A stretch of 27,653 nt of DNA, taken from assembly GCA_023247575.1 (NCBI GenBank), contig JAHFGE010000007.1, positions 1-27,653 on the forward strand. The letters run 5' to 3'. Source of the DNA: Candidatus Omnitrophota bacterium. GTDB taxonomy: Bacteria; Omnitrophota; Gorgyraeia; Zapsychrales; Fredricksoniimonadaceae. Positions within the stretch are counted from its first letter, which is position 1. The number at the start of each line of letters is the position of its first letter. The translations under genes were made by a program, and so were the position numbers. This document shows positions 7,454 through 14,853 of the stretch, piece after piece. Below the pieces are notes generated by a model that did not search any database, had not been told where the DNA came from, and saw nothing but the letters and a program-made list of their open reading frames with translations.

Positions 7454-8554
7454 ATGTCTACCGAAGTTGCCTTACATAATACTCCCTTAGTTGAGGAACA
7501 TATTGCCTTAGGTGCCAAGATGGTTGGCTTTGGCGGATGGAATATGCCTTTGCAATATGAGGGAATTCTCGCTGAATGGGAACATAATCGCAAAACCTGC
7601 TCGATTTTTGATTGTTCGCACATGGGAGAGTTTATGGTGCAAGGCGATGCCATCCAAAGCGGATTAGATGGCATCGTTACCCAGCGCATCGCCGATATGC
7701 CCGTGAAAACCTGCCGCTATGGAACCATGCTTAATGAAGAAGGAGGTGTCATCGATGATTTAATTATCTATCGCAAAGCCCCCCAAGAATGGATGATGGT
7801 TGTCAATGCCGCTCATAGAGAGAAGAACGCTAAGAATTTTAAGAATCATTTAACTTCCCCTGCGAATTTTAAAGATATCTCTTTTGAGACGGCCAAATTG
7901 GATCTGCAAGGCCCCCTTTCTAGAGATATTTTAAAAACACTGGTCCCGGACATTGCTCAATTGGAATACTACACCTTTGATGAATTTGTTCTGTTAGGGC
8001 AGAAATGTTTGATCAGCCGCACTGGATACACGGGTGAATTAGGCTATGAAATTTATTACCCCTGGGAAAAATCAAAAGAATTGTGGCGAAGGATTTTAAA
8101 AAATGATAAAGTCAACCCAACTGGATTAGGTGTACGTGATGTTTTGCGCATTGAAATGTGCTACAGCCTTTACGGCCACGAATTAAGTGAAGAGATCTCA
8201 CCTTTGCAGGCTGGTTTGGATAAGTTCATTGATTTTGAAAAAGATTTTATTGGTAAACAAGCTCTTTTAAAGCAAAAGGCTCAAGGCCATCATCACAGGA
8301 TGGGTTATTTTATATCAGATTCCCGACGCAGCCCACGGGCCGGTCATAGGATTTTAGATCTGTCAGGCAACCCCGTGGGGCGAGTAACCAGCGGCACCTT
8401 TTCTCCAGCACTGCAGCGAGGTATCGGGCTTGGGTTTATAGAAGCTGGAAAAAATAACATCGGATCAAAAATTTCTTTTGGCGATGAAAAAACGATAGTA
8501 TCAGCGGTCATCAGCCAAAGACCTTTTTATAAGAATGGATCTTTAAAGCATTAA
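7454..8554 (+). CDS. gcvT: Glycine cleavage T protein (aminomethyltransferase)
   Basis: Transfers the methylene group from aminomethyl-lipoyl GcvH to tetrahydrofolate and releases ammonia. The 366 residues match the family throughout: MVGFGGWNMPLQYEGILAEW near 23-42, FDCSHMGEF near 53-61, LNEEGGVIDDLIIYR, LDLQGPLSRDIL, SRTGYTGELGYEIYYP, LGVRDVLRIEMCYSLYGHEL, and the C-terminal barrel GRVTSGTFSPAL. It is the first gene of the operon gcvT-gcvH-gcvPA-gcvPB-lplA. No ribosome binding site precedes the ATG, which agrees with a near-leaderless transcript from the promoter at 7415-7443. Confidence 0.97.
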   Translation: MSTEVALHNTPLVEEHIALGAKMVGFGGWNMPLQYEGILAEWEHNRKTCSIFDCSHMGEFMVQGDAIQSGLDGIVTQRIADMPVKTCRYGTMLNEEGGVIDDLIIYRKAPQEWMMVVNAAHREKNAKNFKNHLTSPANFKDISFETAKLDLQGPLSRDILKTLVPDIAQLEYYTFDEFVLLGQKCLISRTGYTGELGYEIYYPWEKSKELWRRILKNDKVNPTGLGVRDVLRIEMCYSLYGHELSEEISPLQAGLDKFIDFEKDFIGKQALLKQKAQGHHHRMGYFISDSRRSPRAGHRILDLSGNPVGRVTSGTFSPALQRGIGLGFIEAGKNNIGSKISFGDEKTIVSAVISQRPFYKNGSLKH

Positions 8555-8591
8555 CTAAAAATTTTTACGAGATATAGAAGGGAATGATTTT

Positions 8592-8981
8592 ATGGAAATT
8601 ATGGAGCATTATTTATACACCAAAGAGCATGAATGGATTAACATCGAAGATAATATCGGTACCGTTGGTATTACCGATTATGCTCAGAATGCTTTAGGGG
8701 ATATTACTTACGTCGAATTACCTCAAGTGGATCAGGAGGTGGAGCAGTTTGAACAGTTTGTTTCCGTCGAATCGGTGAAGGCTGCTTCCGATATTTTTTG
8801 TCCCATGTCTGGCCGAGTGATGGAAGTCAATACCAAATTGGAAGATCAGCCAGGATCGATTAATAAGGACTGCTATGATAAAGGCTGGATTGCCAAAATT
8901 GAAATTAAAGATGCTGATGAGGCCGCTCATTTGATGTCCGCTGAGGACTACCGCAATTATTTAGAAAGCCTCGGTCAATAA
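8592..8981 (+). CDS. gcvH: Glycine cleavage H protein (lipoyl carrier)
   Basis: Lipoylated shuttle that carries the aminomethyl group between GcvP and GcvT. It has 129 residues, the usual size. The hallmarks are YTKEHEWI (9-16), GITDYAQNALGDITYVELP (26-44) and the lipoylation segment SVESVKAASDI with Lys63 as the expected acceptor. A GAAGGGAA ribosome binding site (8577-8584) lies 7 bases before the chosen ATG; a second ATG at 8601 is possible. The gap to gcvPA is filled by a palindromic element. Confidence 0.97.
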   Translation: MEIMEHYLYTKEHEWINIEDNIGTVGITDYAQNALGDITYVELPQVDQEVEQFEQFVSVESVKAASDIFCPMSGRVMEVNTKLEDQPGSINKDCYDKGWIAKIEIKDADEAAHLMSAEDYRNYLESLGQ

Positions 8982-8991
8982 TAAAAAATCC

Positions 8992-9062
8992 TGTCATGCC
9001 CGAATGTATTAATCGGGCATCTAGAACTTCTGGATCCCCGATAAAAACATTCGGGGATGACA
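8992..9062. repeat. TGTCAT..ATGACA palindromic element between gcvH and gcvPA
   Basis: A 71-bp inverted repeat. TGTCATGCCCGAATG at the left end matches CATTCGGGGATGACA at the right end, with a second inner pair around TCTAGAACTTCTGGA. It starts 11 bases after the gcvH stop and ends 16 bases before the gcvPA ATG. A second, diverged copy lies at 20968-21050. The style is that of widespread MITE/REP elements with TGTCATTCCCG ends. Confidence 0.85.
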
Positions 9063-9078
9063 TACCTAATAAATATCC

Positions 9079-10416
9079 ATGAATCCCTATATCACCAATA
9101 CAGAATTTGAAGTCCAACAGATGCTTGATACCATCGGTGTCAAGTCGATCGACGAACTTTTTGCCGATATTAAGCCCCAACACCATCCTCGATCTTTTAA
9201 TCTCCCTTTAGGGATGTCGGAATACGAAGTATTGCGTCGGCTGACAGGTCTTTCTTTAAGAAATAATGTTTATCTGACCCCTTTTATCGGTGGGGGTTAT
9301 TACGATCATTATGTTCCTTCCGCCGTCGGTATGCTTATCGGCCGAGGGGAATTTTATACCGCTTATACTCCTTATCAGCCTGAATGCGCTCAAGGAACTT
9401 TGCAAGCCTTGTTTGAATTCCAAAGTCATATGTGTGCTTTAACGGGAATGGAAGTTTCCAATGCTTCGCTTTACGATGGAGGAACTGCTCTTTACGAAGC
9501 CATGATGATGGCCATTCGTATCACCGGGAAAGATAAAATTGTCATGGATGGGGGAGTCAGCCCCATTTACCGTAAAATTATTAAGACCTATACGCATCAT
9601 CTGCACTATCAATTTGAAGAAATTCCTGTGGTCCATGGTCAAAGCAGCCGCCCAGAGGTCAATAAACATCTGGATAAAAATACGGCGGCTGTCATTTTAC
9701 AAAATCCTAATTTTTTTGGAGCTATGGATGATTTTACCGATATTATTGAGAAAGCCCATGCCGTGGGCGCTTTGGCTATTGTCAGTGTTTATCCGATTTC
9801 TTTAGGTGTTTTAAAAACACCAGCAGACATGGGAGCTGACATAGTCACAGGGGAAGGCCAATCCTTAGGGTTACCTTTGAATTTCGGCGGGCCTTACCTG
9901 GGGTTTATGTGCGCGAAAAAGCAATATGTACGCAAAATGCCTGGACGCATCGTCGGCCAGACAAAGGACGCGCAGGGCCGACGGTGTTTTGTGAATACTC
10001 TGCAGGCGCGGGAACAACATATCCGTCGGGAAAAAGCCACTTCCAACATTTGTACCAATGTGTCGCTGTGTGCCTTGCAGGCAACTATTTTCCTGTCTTT
10101 GATCGGTAAGGGCGGTTTAAAAGAGATGGCGCAATTGAATTTAGATAAGGCCGAGTATGCTAAACAGTGTTTGGCCAAGGTTAAGGGGGTAGAAGTTAAA
10201 CGCTCATCGCCAACATTTAATGAGTTCACTTTACATTTGCCCAAAGATGCTTCTGAAGTGGTGGAGCGAATGATTGAAAAAGGTTTCGCTGCTGGATTTC
10301 CTTTAGGACGCTATTACAAAGGTATGGAAAAATATTTGTTGGTTGCGGTCACGGAAAAACGCACTAAAGAGGAAATTGATCGATATGTTGGGGCATTGCA
10401 AGAGGTATTGGCGTAG
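9079..10416 (+). CDS. gcvPA: Glycine dehydrogenase (decarboxylating), subunit 1
   Basis: N-terminal half of the P protein, encoded as a separate gene in many bacteria. With GcvPB it decarboxylates glycine and loads the aminomethyl group onto GcvH. The 445 residues include PRSFNLPLGMSEYEVLR, FIGGGYYDHYVPSAV, FYTAYTPYQPECAQGTLQALFEFQ, ALTGMEVSNASLYDGGTALYEA, GQSLGLPLNFGGPYLGFM and EKATSNICTN. This half lacks the PLP lysine, as expected. The stop TAG is contributed by a palindrome that begins at 10413. Confidence 0.96.
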   Translation: MNPYITNTEFEVQQMLDTIGVKSIDELFADIKPQHHPRSFNLPLGMSEYEVLRRLTGLSLRNNVYLTPFIGGGYYDHYVPSAVGMLIGRGEFYTAYTPYQPECAQGTLQALFEFQSHMCALTGMEVSNASLYDGGTALYEAMMMAIRITGKDKIVMDGGVSPIYRKIIKTYTHHLHYQFEEIPVVHGQSSRPEVNKHLDKNTAAVILQNPNFFGAMDDFTDIIEKAHAVGALAIVSVYPISLGVLKTPADMGADIVTGEGQSLGLPLNFGGPYLGFMCAKKQYVRKMPGRIVGQTKDAQGRRCFVNTLQAREQHIRREKATSNICTNVSLCALQATIFLSLIGKGGLKEMAQLNLDKAEYAKQCLAKVKGVEVKRSSPTFNEFTLHLPKDASEVVERMIEKGFAAGFPLGRYYKGMEKYLLVAVTEKRTKEEIDRYVGALQEVLA

Positions 10417-10441
10417 GGGCGAACCGTCGGTTCGCCCGTAC
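10413..10441. repeat. GTAGGGGC-type palindrome at the end of gcvPA
   Basis: Arms 10413-10425 (GTAGGGGCGAACC) and 10429-10441 are complementary with one mismatch around the loop GTC. The TAG at 10414-10416 is the gcvPA stop, in the same phase as the related element at the ftsQ stop. The gcvPB ATG follows 12 bases after it. Confidence 0.88.
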
Positions 10442-10452
10442 AGGACAAATTT

Positions 10453-11916
10453 ATGCAATTAATCTTTGAAAGATCAGTGCAGGGCCGTCGGGGTTTCCGT
10501 TTTGGGGACTCTGATGTTCCCACCAAAGCCCAGGTGCCCCTTAAGTATGCCCGTCAAGAAGATGCGCCGCTGCCGGAAGTCTCAGAGTTGGATGCTGTGC
10601 GCCATTACACGCATTTGTCCCAGCTCAATTTTTCCATCGACACTCATTTCTACCCCTTAGGCTCTTGCACGATGAAGTACAATCCGAAATTTACGGAGAG
10701 TATTGCCAGGCTGGCCGGCTTTGCCGATTTACATCCACTCTTGCCTCAATTGGCCGGCGGAGAGAAGTTAACGCAGGGGGCCCTGGAGGTTCTTTATGAG
10801 CTGGAGCAATGGATGTGTGAGATGACAGGCTTTAAAGCATTTACTTTACAGCCGCTCGCCGGGGCTCATGGAGAATTAACTGGCCTTATGCTGATGGCCG
10901 CCTATCATAAGACAAAGGGCAATACCAAAAAGAGGTATGTTATCATTCCTGATTCCGCCCATGGGACTAATCCGGCCAGCGCTGCCATCGCCGGTTACCA
11001 GACGGTTGCCATACCGTCGAATAAAAACGGTGGCATGGATTTAGAAGCACTTAAAGCCGCTGTTAATGATGAAGTGGCAGGGCTTATGATGACGATACCA
11101 TCGACCTATGGGGTGTTTGAATCGAACATCGAGGAGATTGCCAGGCTTATTCATTCGGTTGATGGTATTATGTATTATGATGGAGCTAACCTCAATGCAA
11201 TGTTAGGCCGTTGCCGCCCCGGTGATTTGGGTTTTGATGTCATGCACATTAATACGCATAAAACTTTTACGACACCCCATGGCGGAGGCGGCCCCGGGGC
11301 AGGCCCCGTCGGGGTCAACGCCAAGTTAGAGAAGTTTCTACCTATTTCCAGGGTTATTAAAAGATCCGGTGGCACCTTTACTCTTAACTATGATTACCCG
11401 GATTCCATAGGTTATGTCGCTTCATTTTATGGAAATTTTGCGCTTTTGGTTCGGGCTTATGCGTATATGCTGATGTTAGGTCAAGAGGGTCTCATAGAAA
11501 CTTCTCATCATGCGGTTTTAAATGCCAATTACCTCATGACGAAATTAAAAAAGCATTATAAGTTATGCTTTGACCGCCTCTGTATGCACGAGAGTGTTTT
11601 TTCAGCCTCCCGGCAGGCAGCTAGAGGTGTGCATGCCATTGATATCGCCAAATTTTTAATTGATCAACAGATTCATCCGCCAACCGTTTATTTTCCTATT
11701 AGTGTCTCTGAGGCCATGATGATTGAGCCTACGGAGACAGAATCCAAACAAACGATGGATCATTTTGTGGAGAAAATGATTGAAGCCGATGAGCTTTCTA
11801 AAACCAATCCGTCGATTTTCAAAGAATTTCCTAAAACCATGCCTATTTCACGTCCCGATGAAGTGAAAGCCGCGCGGGACGTTAAAATTTCTTATTTTCT
11901 TCCCGATGCAGATTAG
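10453..11916 (+). CDS. gcvPB: Glycine dehydrogenase (decarboxylating), subunit 2
   Basis: PLP-bearing half of the two-subunit P protein. The 487 residues show FYPLGSCTMKYNPK (67-80), HPLLPQLAGGEKLTQGALEVLYELE, TLQPLAGAHGEL, PDSAHGTNPASA and the cofactor segment INTHKTFTTPHGGGGPGAGP, in which Lys270 is the expected Schiff-base lysine. FYGNFALLVRAYAYM and the C-terminal FPISVSEAMMIEPTETESK follow. The length is normal for GcvPB. It overlaps the next gene by 11 bases, so the lipoate ligase is in the same operon. Confidence 0.97.
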   Translation: MQLIFERSVQGRRGFRFGDSDVPTKAQVPLKYARQEDAPLPEVSELDAVRHYTHLSQLNFSIDTHFYPLGSCTMKYNPKFTESIARLAGFADLHPLLPQLAGGEKLTQGALEVLYELEQWMCEMTGFKAFTLQPLAGAHGELTGLMLMAAYHKTKGNTKKRYVIIPDSAHGTNPASAAIAGYQTVAIPSNKNGGMDLEALKAAVNDEVAGLMMTIPSTYGVFESNIEEIARLIHSVDGIMYYDGANLNAMLGRCRPGDLGFDVMHINTHKTFTTPHGGGGPGAGPVGVNAKLEKFLPISRVIKRSGGTFTLNYDYPDSIGYVASFYGNFALLVRAYAYMLMLGQEGLIETSHHAVLNANYLMTKLKKHYKLCFDRLCMHESVFSASRQAARGVHAIDIAKFLIDQQIHPPTVYFPISVSEAMMIEPTETESKQTMDHFVEKMIEADELSKTNPSIFKEFPKTMPISRPDEVKAARDVKISYFLPDAD

Positions 11917-12691
11917 AGATATCTCTTTCGATACCCCGCGGGAAAATCTTCACTTTGATGAAGTGTTGCTACAGTTGGCCACCAAGCAATCGGCCGGTGA
12001 ATTCTTACGTTTTTGGGAATCACCCCAAACTTTTATTGTGTTAGGTCGTATCGGCAAAGAAAATGAAGATATTTATTTAGAACAGGCCAAAGCCGACCAC
12101 ATTCCCATTGTACGCCGCACTTCTGGCGGCGGCACTGTGATTCAGGGGCCTGGATGTTTAAATTTTACCTTTGTTCTCGACAAAAGGCGGCATCCGGATT
12201 TAGCAGATTTGCGCAAATCCTATGTTTGGATAAGCAGCAAAGTTATAGAAGCTCTTCAAGCTTGCGGCATTCAGGCTATTTTTAAGCCGATTTCTGATAT
12301 CGCATTGGCTGCCAGCGGGAAAAAATTTTCCGGCAATGCCCAGCATCGGAGCAGACAATTTATTTTGCATCACGGCACGATTTTATATGATTTTAATTTG
12401 AATTTGATAAGCCGATATCTGAAAATTCCCCAAGATGTTCCTAGGTATCGCCAGGGCCGCTCTCATGAGGAATTTGTCACCAATATTTCTATTCAACCTA
12501 TGGTTTTCAAACAGTCCTTGGCTAGTCTTTTCGGTTTATCATGGACTGCAGGGCCGCAAAAACCGTCTTCCCAAGAGCTTTTTTATTTGACGAGAAAGCA
12601 AATACCATATAAAGTTAACCTTTTATGGTCCATATACGCCCTTTTGTTAAAGCTGATCGATTTTTTATACGCCAAATCTGCTGTGACGTAG
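11906..12691 (+). CDS. lplA: Lipoate-protein ligase A family (BPL/LplA/LipB fold)
   Basis: Probably attaches lipoate, or transfers lipoyl/octanoyl groups, to Lys63 of GcvH; this is inferred from family and operon position. The 261 residues carry RRTSGGGTVIQGPGCLNFTF (70-89), the substrate-binding signature, and GKKFSGNAQHR (138-148), whose Lys140 corresponds to the essential lysine of LplA-type ligases. HHGTILYDFN follows. The C-terminal 22 or so residues are hydrophobic (LLWSIYALLLKLIDFLYA) and are encoded by the same DNA as the start of the next gene in another frame, so they may not be functional. An octanoyltransferase of the LipM type cannot be excluded. Confidence 0.85.
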   Translation: MQIRDISFDTPRENLHFDEVLLQLATKQSAGEFLRFWESPQTFIVLGRIGKENEDIYLEQAKADHIPIVRRTSGGGTVIQGPGCLNFTFVLDKRRHPDLADLRKSYVWISSKVIEALQACGIQAIFKPISDIALAASGKKFSGNAQHRSRQFILHHGTILYDFNLNLISRYLKIPQDVPRYRQGRSHEEFVTNISIQPMVFKQSLASLFGLSWTAGPQKPSSQELFYLTRKQIPYKVNLLWSIYALLLKLIDFLYAKSAVT

Positions 12692-13272
12692 CCGATAAGG
12701 GAGACTGTATTGAGAATTTTTTCCCTGACCGCGAATTTGCTGCTGATTTTTTAACCGGTTATTATACGGATTATGAACCCGGCAGCTCCTTGGTGGCCGA
12801 ATCCGATGGGAAAATTGTGGGGTATGTTAACGGCTGCCTGGACAACCGCCGTTTTGGCCTGGCCATGACGTTTTTACTTATCCCAAAATTGTTAGTGAAA
12901 GGCCTTGGGCGCGGCGTTTTCTGGCGAAAGGAATTCTGGAACATTGTACAGGCGATGCTTAAAAACTGGCGGCGTTTATTCGTATGGCGTCAAAAATCCT
13001 TCCATAGTTACCAAGGACATTTGCATGTTGGTATTGCCAAAGATTTTCGTGGTCAAGACATTGGTGGCCGTCTAGTTTGTAGCTTGATGGATTATGCTAA
13101 AGGTCGGGGGATTACAGAGATGACAGCTTCCGTGCATGCTGGTAATGTGCCTGCCTGCCGCTTTTTTGAAAGTGCGGGTTTCGAGGCTCGTGAGCAATAT
13201 CCTATGGTCATGGCCCAGGGTGATTCTTGGGTGAAGTATCATTCGATTGTCTATGTTAAAAAATTGGTCTAA
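12625..13272 (+). CDS. GNAT-family N-acetyltransferase
   Basis: 215 residues with the GNAT fold: N-terminal VHIRPFVKADRFFIRQIC, the strand SSLVAESDGKIVGYVNG, and the acetyl-CoA motif A region HLHVGIAKDFRGQDIGGRLVCSLMDYA, where RGQDIGG is the pyrophosphate loop. It ends with ASVHAGNVPACRFFESAGF. Between the two halves lies an insertion of about 50 residues that is hydrophobic and basic (FGLAMTFLLIPKLLVKGLGRGVFWRKEFWNIV), possibly membrane-associated. The ATG at 12625 gives a normal GNAT N-terminus, so the 67-base overlap with lplA appears genuine. The substrate is unknown. Overlap with the following deacetylase suggests translation coupled to it. Confidence 0.85.
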   Translation: MVHIRPFVKADRFFIRQICCDVADKGDCIENFFPDREFAADFLTGYYTDYEPGSSLVAESDGKIVGYVNGCLDNRRFGLAMTFLLIPKLLVKGLGRGVFWRKEFWNIVQAMLKNWRRLFVWRQKSFHSYQGHLHVGIAKDFRGQDIGGRLVCSLMDYAKGRGITEMTASVHAGNVPACRFFESAGFEAREQYPMVMAQGDSWVKYHSIVYVKKLV

Positions 13273-14647
13273 TTTTGTATTTTTTTGCCTGATTCTTGTT
13301 TTAGGCCTTATATCCCAAGCTGTGGCCTCTTCTATTAGTACCTCCATGGGAAGTCTGGTGTTTGATGCTAATGACAGGATTTTAGTTTTGGCTCCCCATC
13401 CCGATGATGAAGTCCTGGGCGCAGCCGGCGTCATTCAAAAAGCTGTGAGCATGCATCTTCCGGTGAAAATAATATTTTTTACTTATGGAGACAGTAACGA
13501 GTGGTCGTTTTTGTTATATCGCAAACACTTTGTGGTTATGCCAGGGGCGGTCAAGACGATGGGGCTGATTCGCAAAGATGAGGCCCTCGTGGCTGCGGGT
13601 ATTTTAGGGGTGGATTCCAAAAACTTGATTTTTTTAGGTTATCCGGACTTTGGAACATTGAATATCTGGTATTCGCATTGGAATAATCGCCACGCTTATC
13701 ACAGTATTTTGACCAGGGTTACCAAGGTTCCCTATCAGGGAGCATTCAGGCTAGGAGCTCCCTATAAGGGAGAAGAGATCGTTGTTGATTTACGTACGAT
13801 TTTAAAAGACTTTAAACCCACAAAGATTTTTGTATCTCACCCTGCGGACCACAATGGAGACCATTTATCGTTATATTTATTTACACGTATTGCCTTATGG
13901 GACCAGAAGATGGAGAATTCCGTGGAGGTTTATCCTTATTTGATTCATTATTTGGGTTGGCCTTTACTTAAAGGTTTCAAACCAGATAAACTCTTGAGGC
14001 CTCCAGATGCTTTAAAAGGAACCATTCACTGGAAACAGTATTTGTTGAGTGAACAGGAATTCGATGTGAAGAAAGCCGCGCTGCAGGCCCACAAAAGCCA
14101 GTATACTTCTACTCCCAAGTATCTGTTGTCTTTTATCCACTATAATGAACTCTTTGGCGATTTCCCTGAGATTAAATTGCACATGAATGAAAACTCTTCC
14201 CTTTTTGTCGGGCAGCATAAAGTCCTATCGGCGGCTCAATTGCCTGAGGAGCTTAATTCCCGTGAAAAAACGGCATTTATCGGAGTGGAATGGGAATTTA
14301 TTCGCTGGCAGGGGGAAGATTTAATTGTTTCTATTACCCTTTCCAAACCTCTGGCCCAGGATGTGGAAGCCTCTATTTATATTTTTGGTTATAATAAAGA
14401 AATACCATTCGGTCTCATGCCTAAAATTCGCGTACGTTTAGGAAATAATAGTTATACGGTCTATGATCAGGCCCATCGCATTGATCAGTCTTCCATTATT
14501 GTCAAAAGAACGTCCAATGAAATTGCCCTGGTCGTCCCTTTAAAACTGCTTAAGTTTCCAGATCGGATTTTAACCAGCGCCCGCACTTTTTTAGGCAACA
14601 TCCCCTTGGACACTGCTTCTTGGATTGCCGTGAAGTTGGATGAATGA
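13253..14647 (+). CDS. Secreted PIG-L/LmbE-family deacetylase with extra C-terminal domain
   Basis: PIG-L/LmbE zinc-dependent N-deacetylases act on GlcNAc-type sugars. The ATG at 13253 gives 464 residues starting with a signal peptide (LKNWSNFVFFCLILVLGLISQAVA, probable cut near residue 25). The zinc/catalytic motif APHPDDEVLG is at 47-56 and HPADHNGDH at 196-204. After about residue 270 comes a second, beta-rich region of some 190 residues that I cannot name (VEWEFIRWQGEDLIVSITLSKP...); a carbohydrate-binding role would be a guess. The upstream TTG at 13247 is an alternative start. The gene overlaps the acetyltransferase by 20 bases, so it closes the gcv transcript. Confidence 0.87.
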   Translation: MLKNWSNFVFFCLILVLGLISQAVASSISTSMGSLVFDANDRILVLAPHPDDEVLGAAGVIQKAVSMHLPVKIIFFTYGDSNEWSFLLYRKHFVVMPGAVKTMGLIRKDEALVAAGILGVDSKNLIFLGYPDFGTLNIWYSHWNNRHAYHSILTRVTKVPYQGAFRLGAPYKGEEIVVDLRTILKDFKPTKIFVSHPADHNGDHLSLYLFTRIALWDQKMENSVEVYPYLIHYLGWPLLKGFKPDKLLRPPDALKGTIHWKQYLLSEQEFDVKKAALQAHKSQYTSTPKYLLSFIHYNELFGDFPEIKLHMNENSSLFVGQHKVLSAAQLPEELNSREKTAFIGVEWEFIRWQGEDLIVSITLSKPLAQDVEASIYIFGYNKEIPFGLMPKIRVRLGNNSYTVYDQAHRIDQSSIIVKRTSNEIALVVPLKLLKFPDRILTSARTFLGNIPLDTASWIAVKLDE

Positions 14648-14664
14648 TCTTTCCCGTTAAAATC

Positions 14665-14714
14665 TTGATCCTTCACTTAAGTTCAGGATCAACCCTGAAG
14701 AAGATGAAGGGTTG
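14665..14714. repeat. Double hairpin after the PIG-L gene, possible terminator
   Basis: TTGATCCT / AGGATCAA arms (14665-14692) are followed by CAACCCT / AGGGTTG arms (14690-14714). They lie 17 bases after the deacetylase stop and could end the gcv transcript, but no T-run follows. The last arm runs into the -35 box of the next promoter. Confidence 0.6.
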
Positions 14715-14740
14715 ACAAATTGATTCATACAGTTTATACT
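14712..14740 (+). promoter_or_regulatory. Consensus sigma70 promoter of the marR-tolC-RND operon
   Basis: A perfect TTGACA (14712-14717), a 17-base spacer and TATACT (14735-14740). The predicted start is near 14747, giving a leader of about 107 nt that contains the operator-like palindrome and the GTAGGG hairpin element. The TTGACA overlaps the right arm of the preceding hairpin. Confidence 0.88.
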
Positions 14741-14752
14741 TAGTTTGGTTAA

Positions 14753-14771
14753 TAGTTAACTTACTTAACTA
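14753..14771. promoter_or_regulatory. Operator-like inverted repeat, candidate MarR site
   Basis: TAGTTAA, CTTAC, TTAACTA: perfect 7-base arms around a 5-base spacer, located just downstream of the predicted transcription start. A second, overlapping GTTAA/TTAAC pair begins at 14749. Size, A/T-richness and position fit a MarR dimer site that would repress the operon; binding is inferred. Confidence 0.65.
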
Positions 14772-14774
14772 CCT

Positions 14775-14842
14775 GTAGGGATGATTCCTGCTTGACGGCA
14801 GGCCCCGCCAATGGCGGGGCAGGCAGGATTAATCGCCCCTAC
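14775..14842. repeat. GTAGGG..CCCTAC palindromic element in the marR-tolC leader
   Basis: Ends GTAGGG and CGCCCCTAC with matching inner arms (GATTCCTGC against GCAGGATTAATC). It encloses a strong hairpin GCCCCGCC-AAT-GGCGGGGC (14802-14820). The same eight-base stem occurs in the palindrome inside the MFS gene (24085-24104). The ribosome binding site GGAAAG begins directly after the element and serves the ATG at 14854. Confidence 0.8.
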
Positions 14843-14853
14843 GGAAAGAATGT

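Noticed and set aside
13072..13434. Minus-strand frames under the acetyltransferase/deacetylase junction and under other genes
   Set aside because: They lie opposite well-supported genes, lack ribosome binding sites and show no domain pattern.
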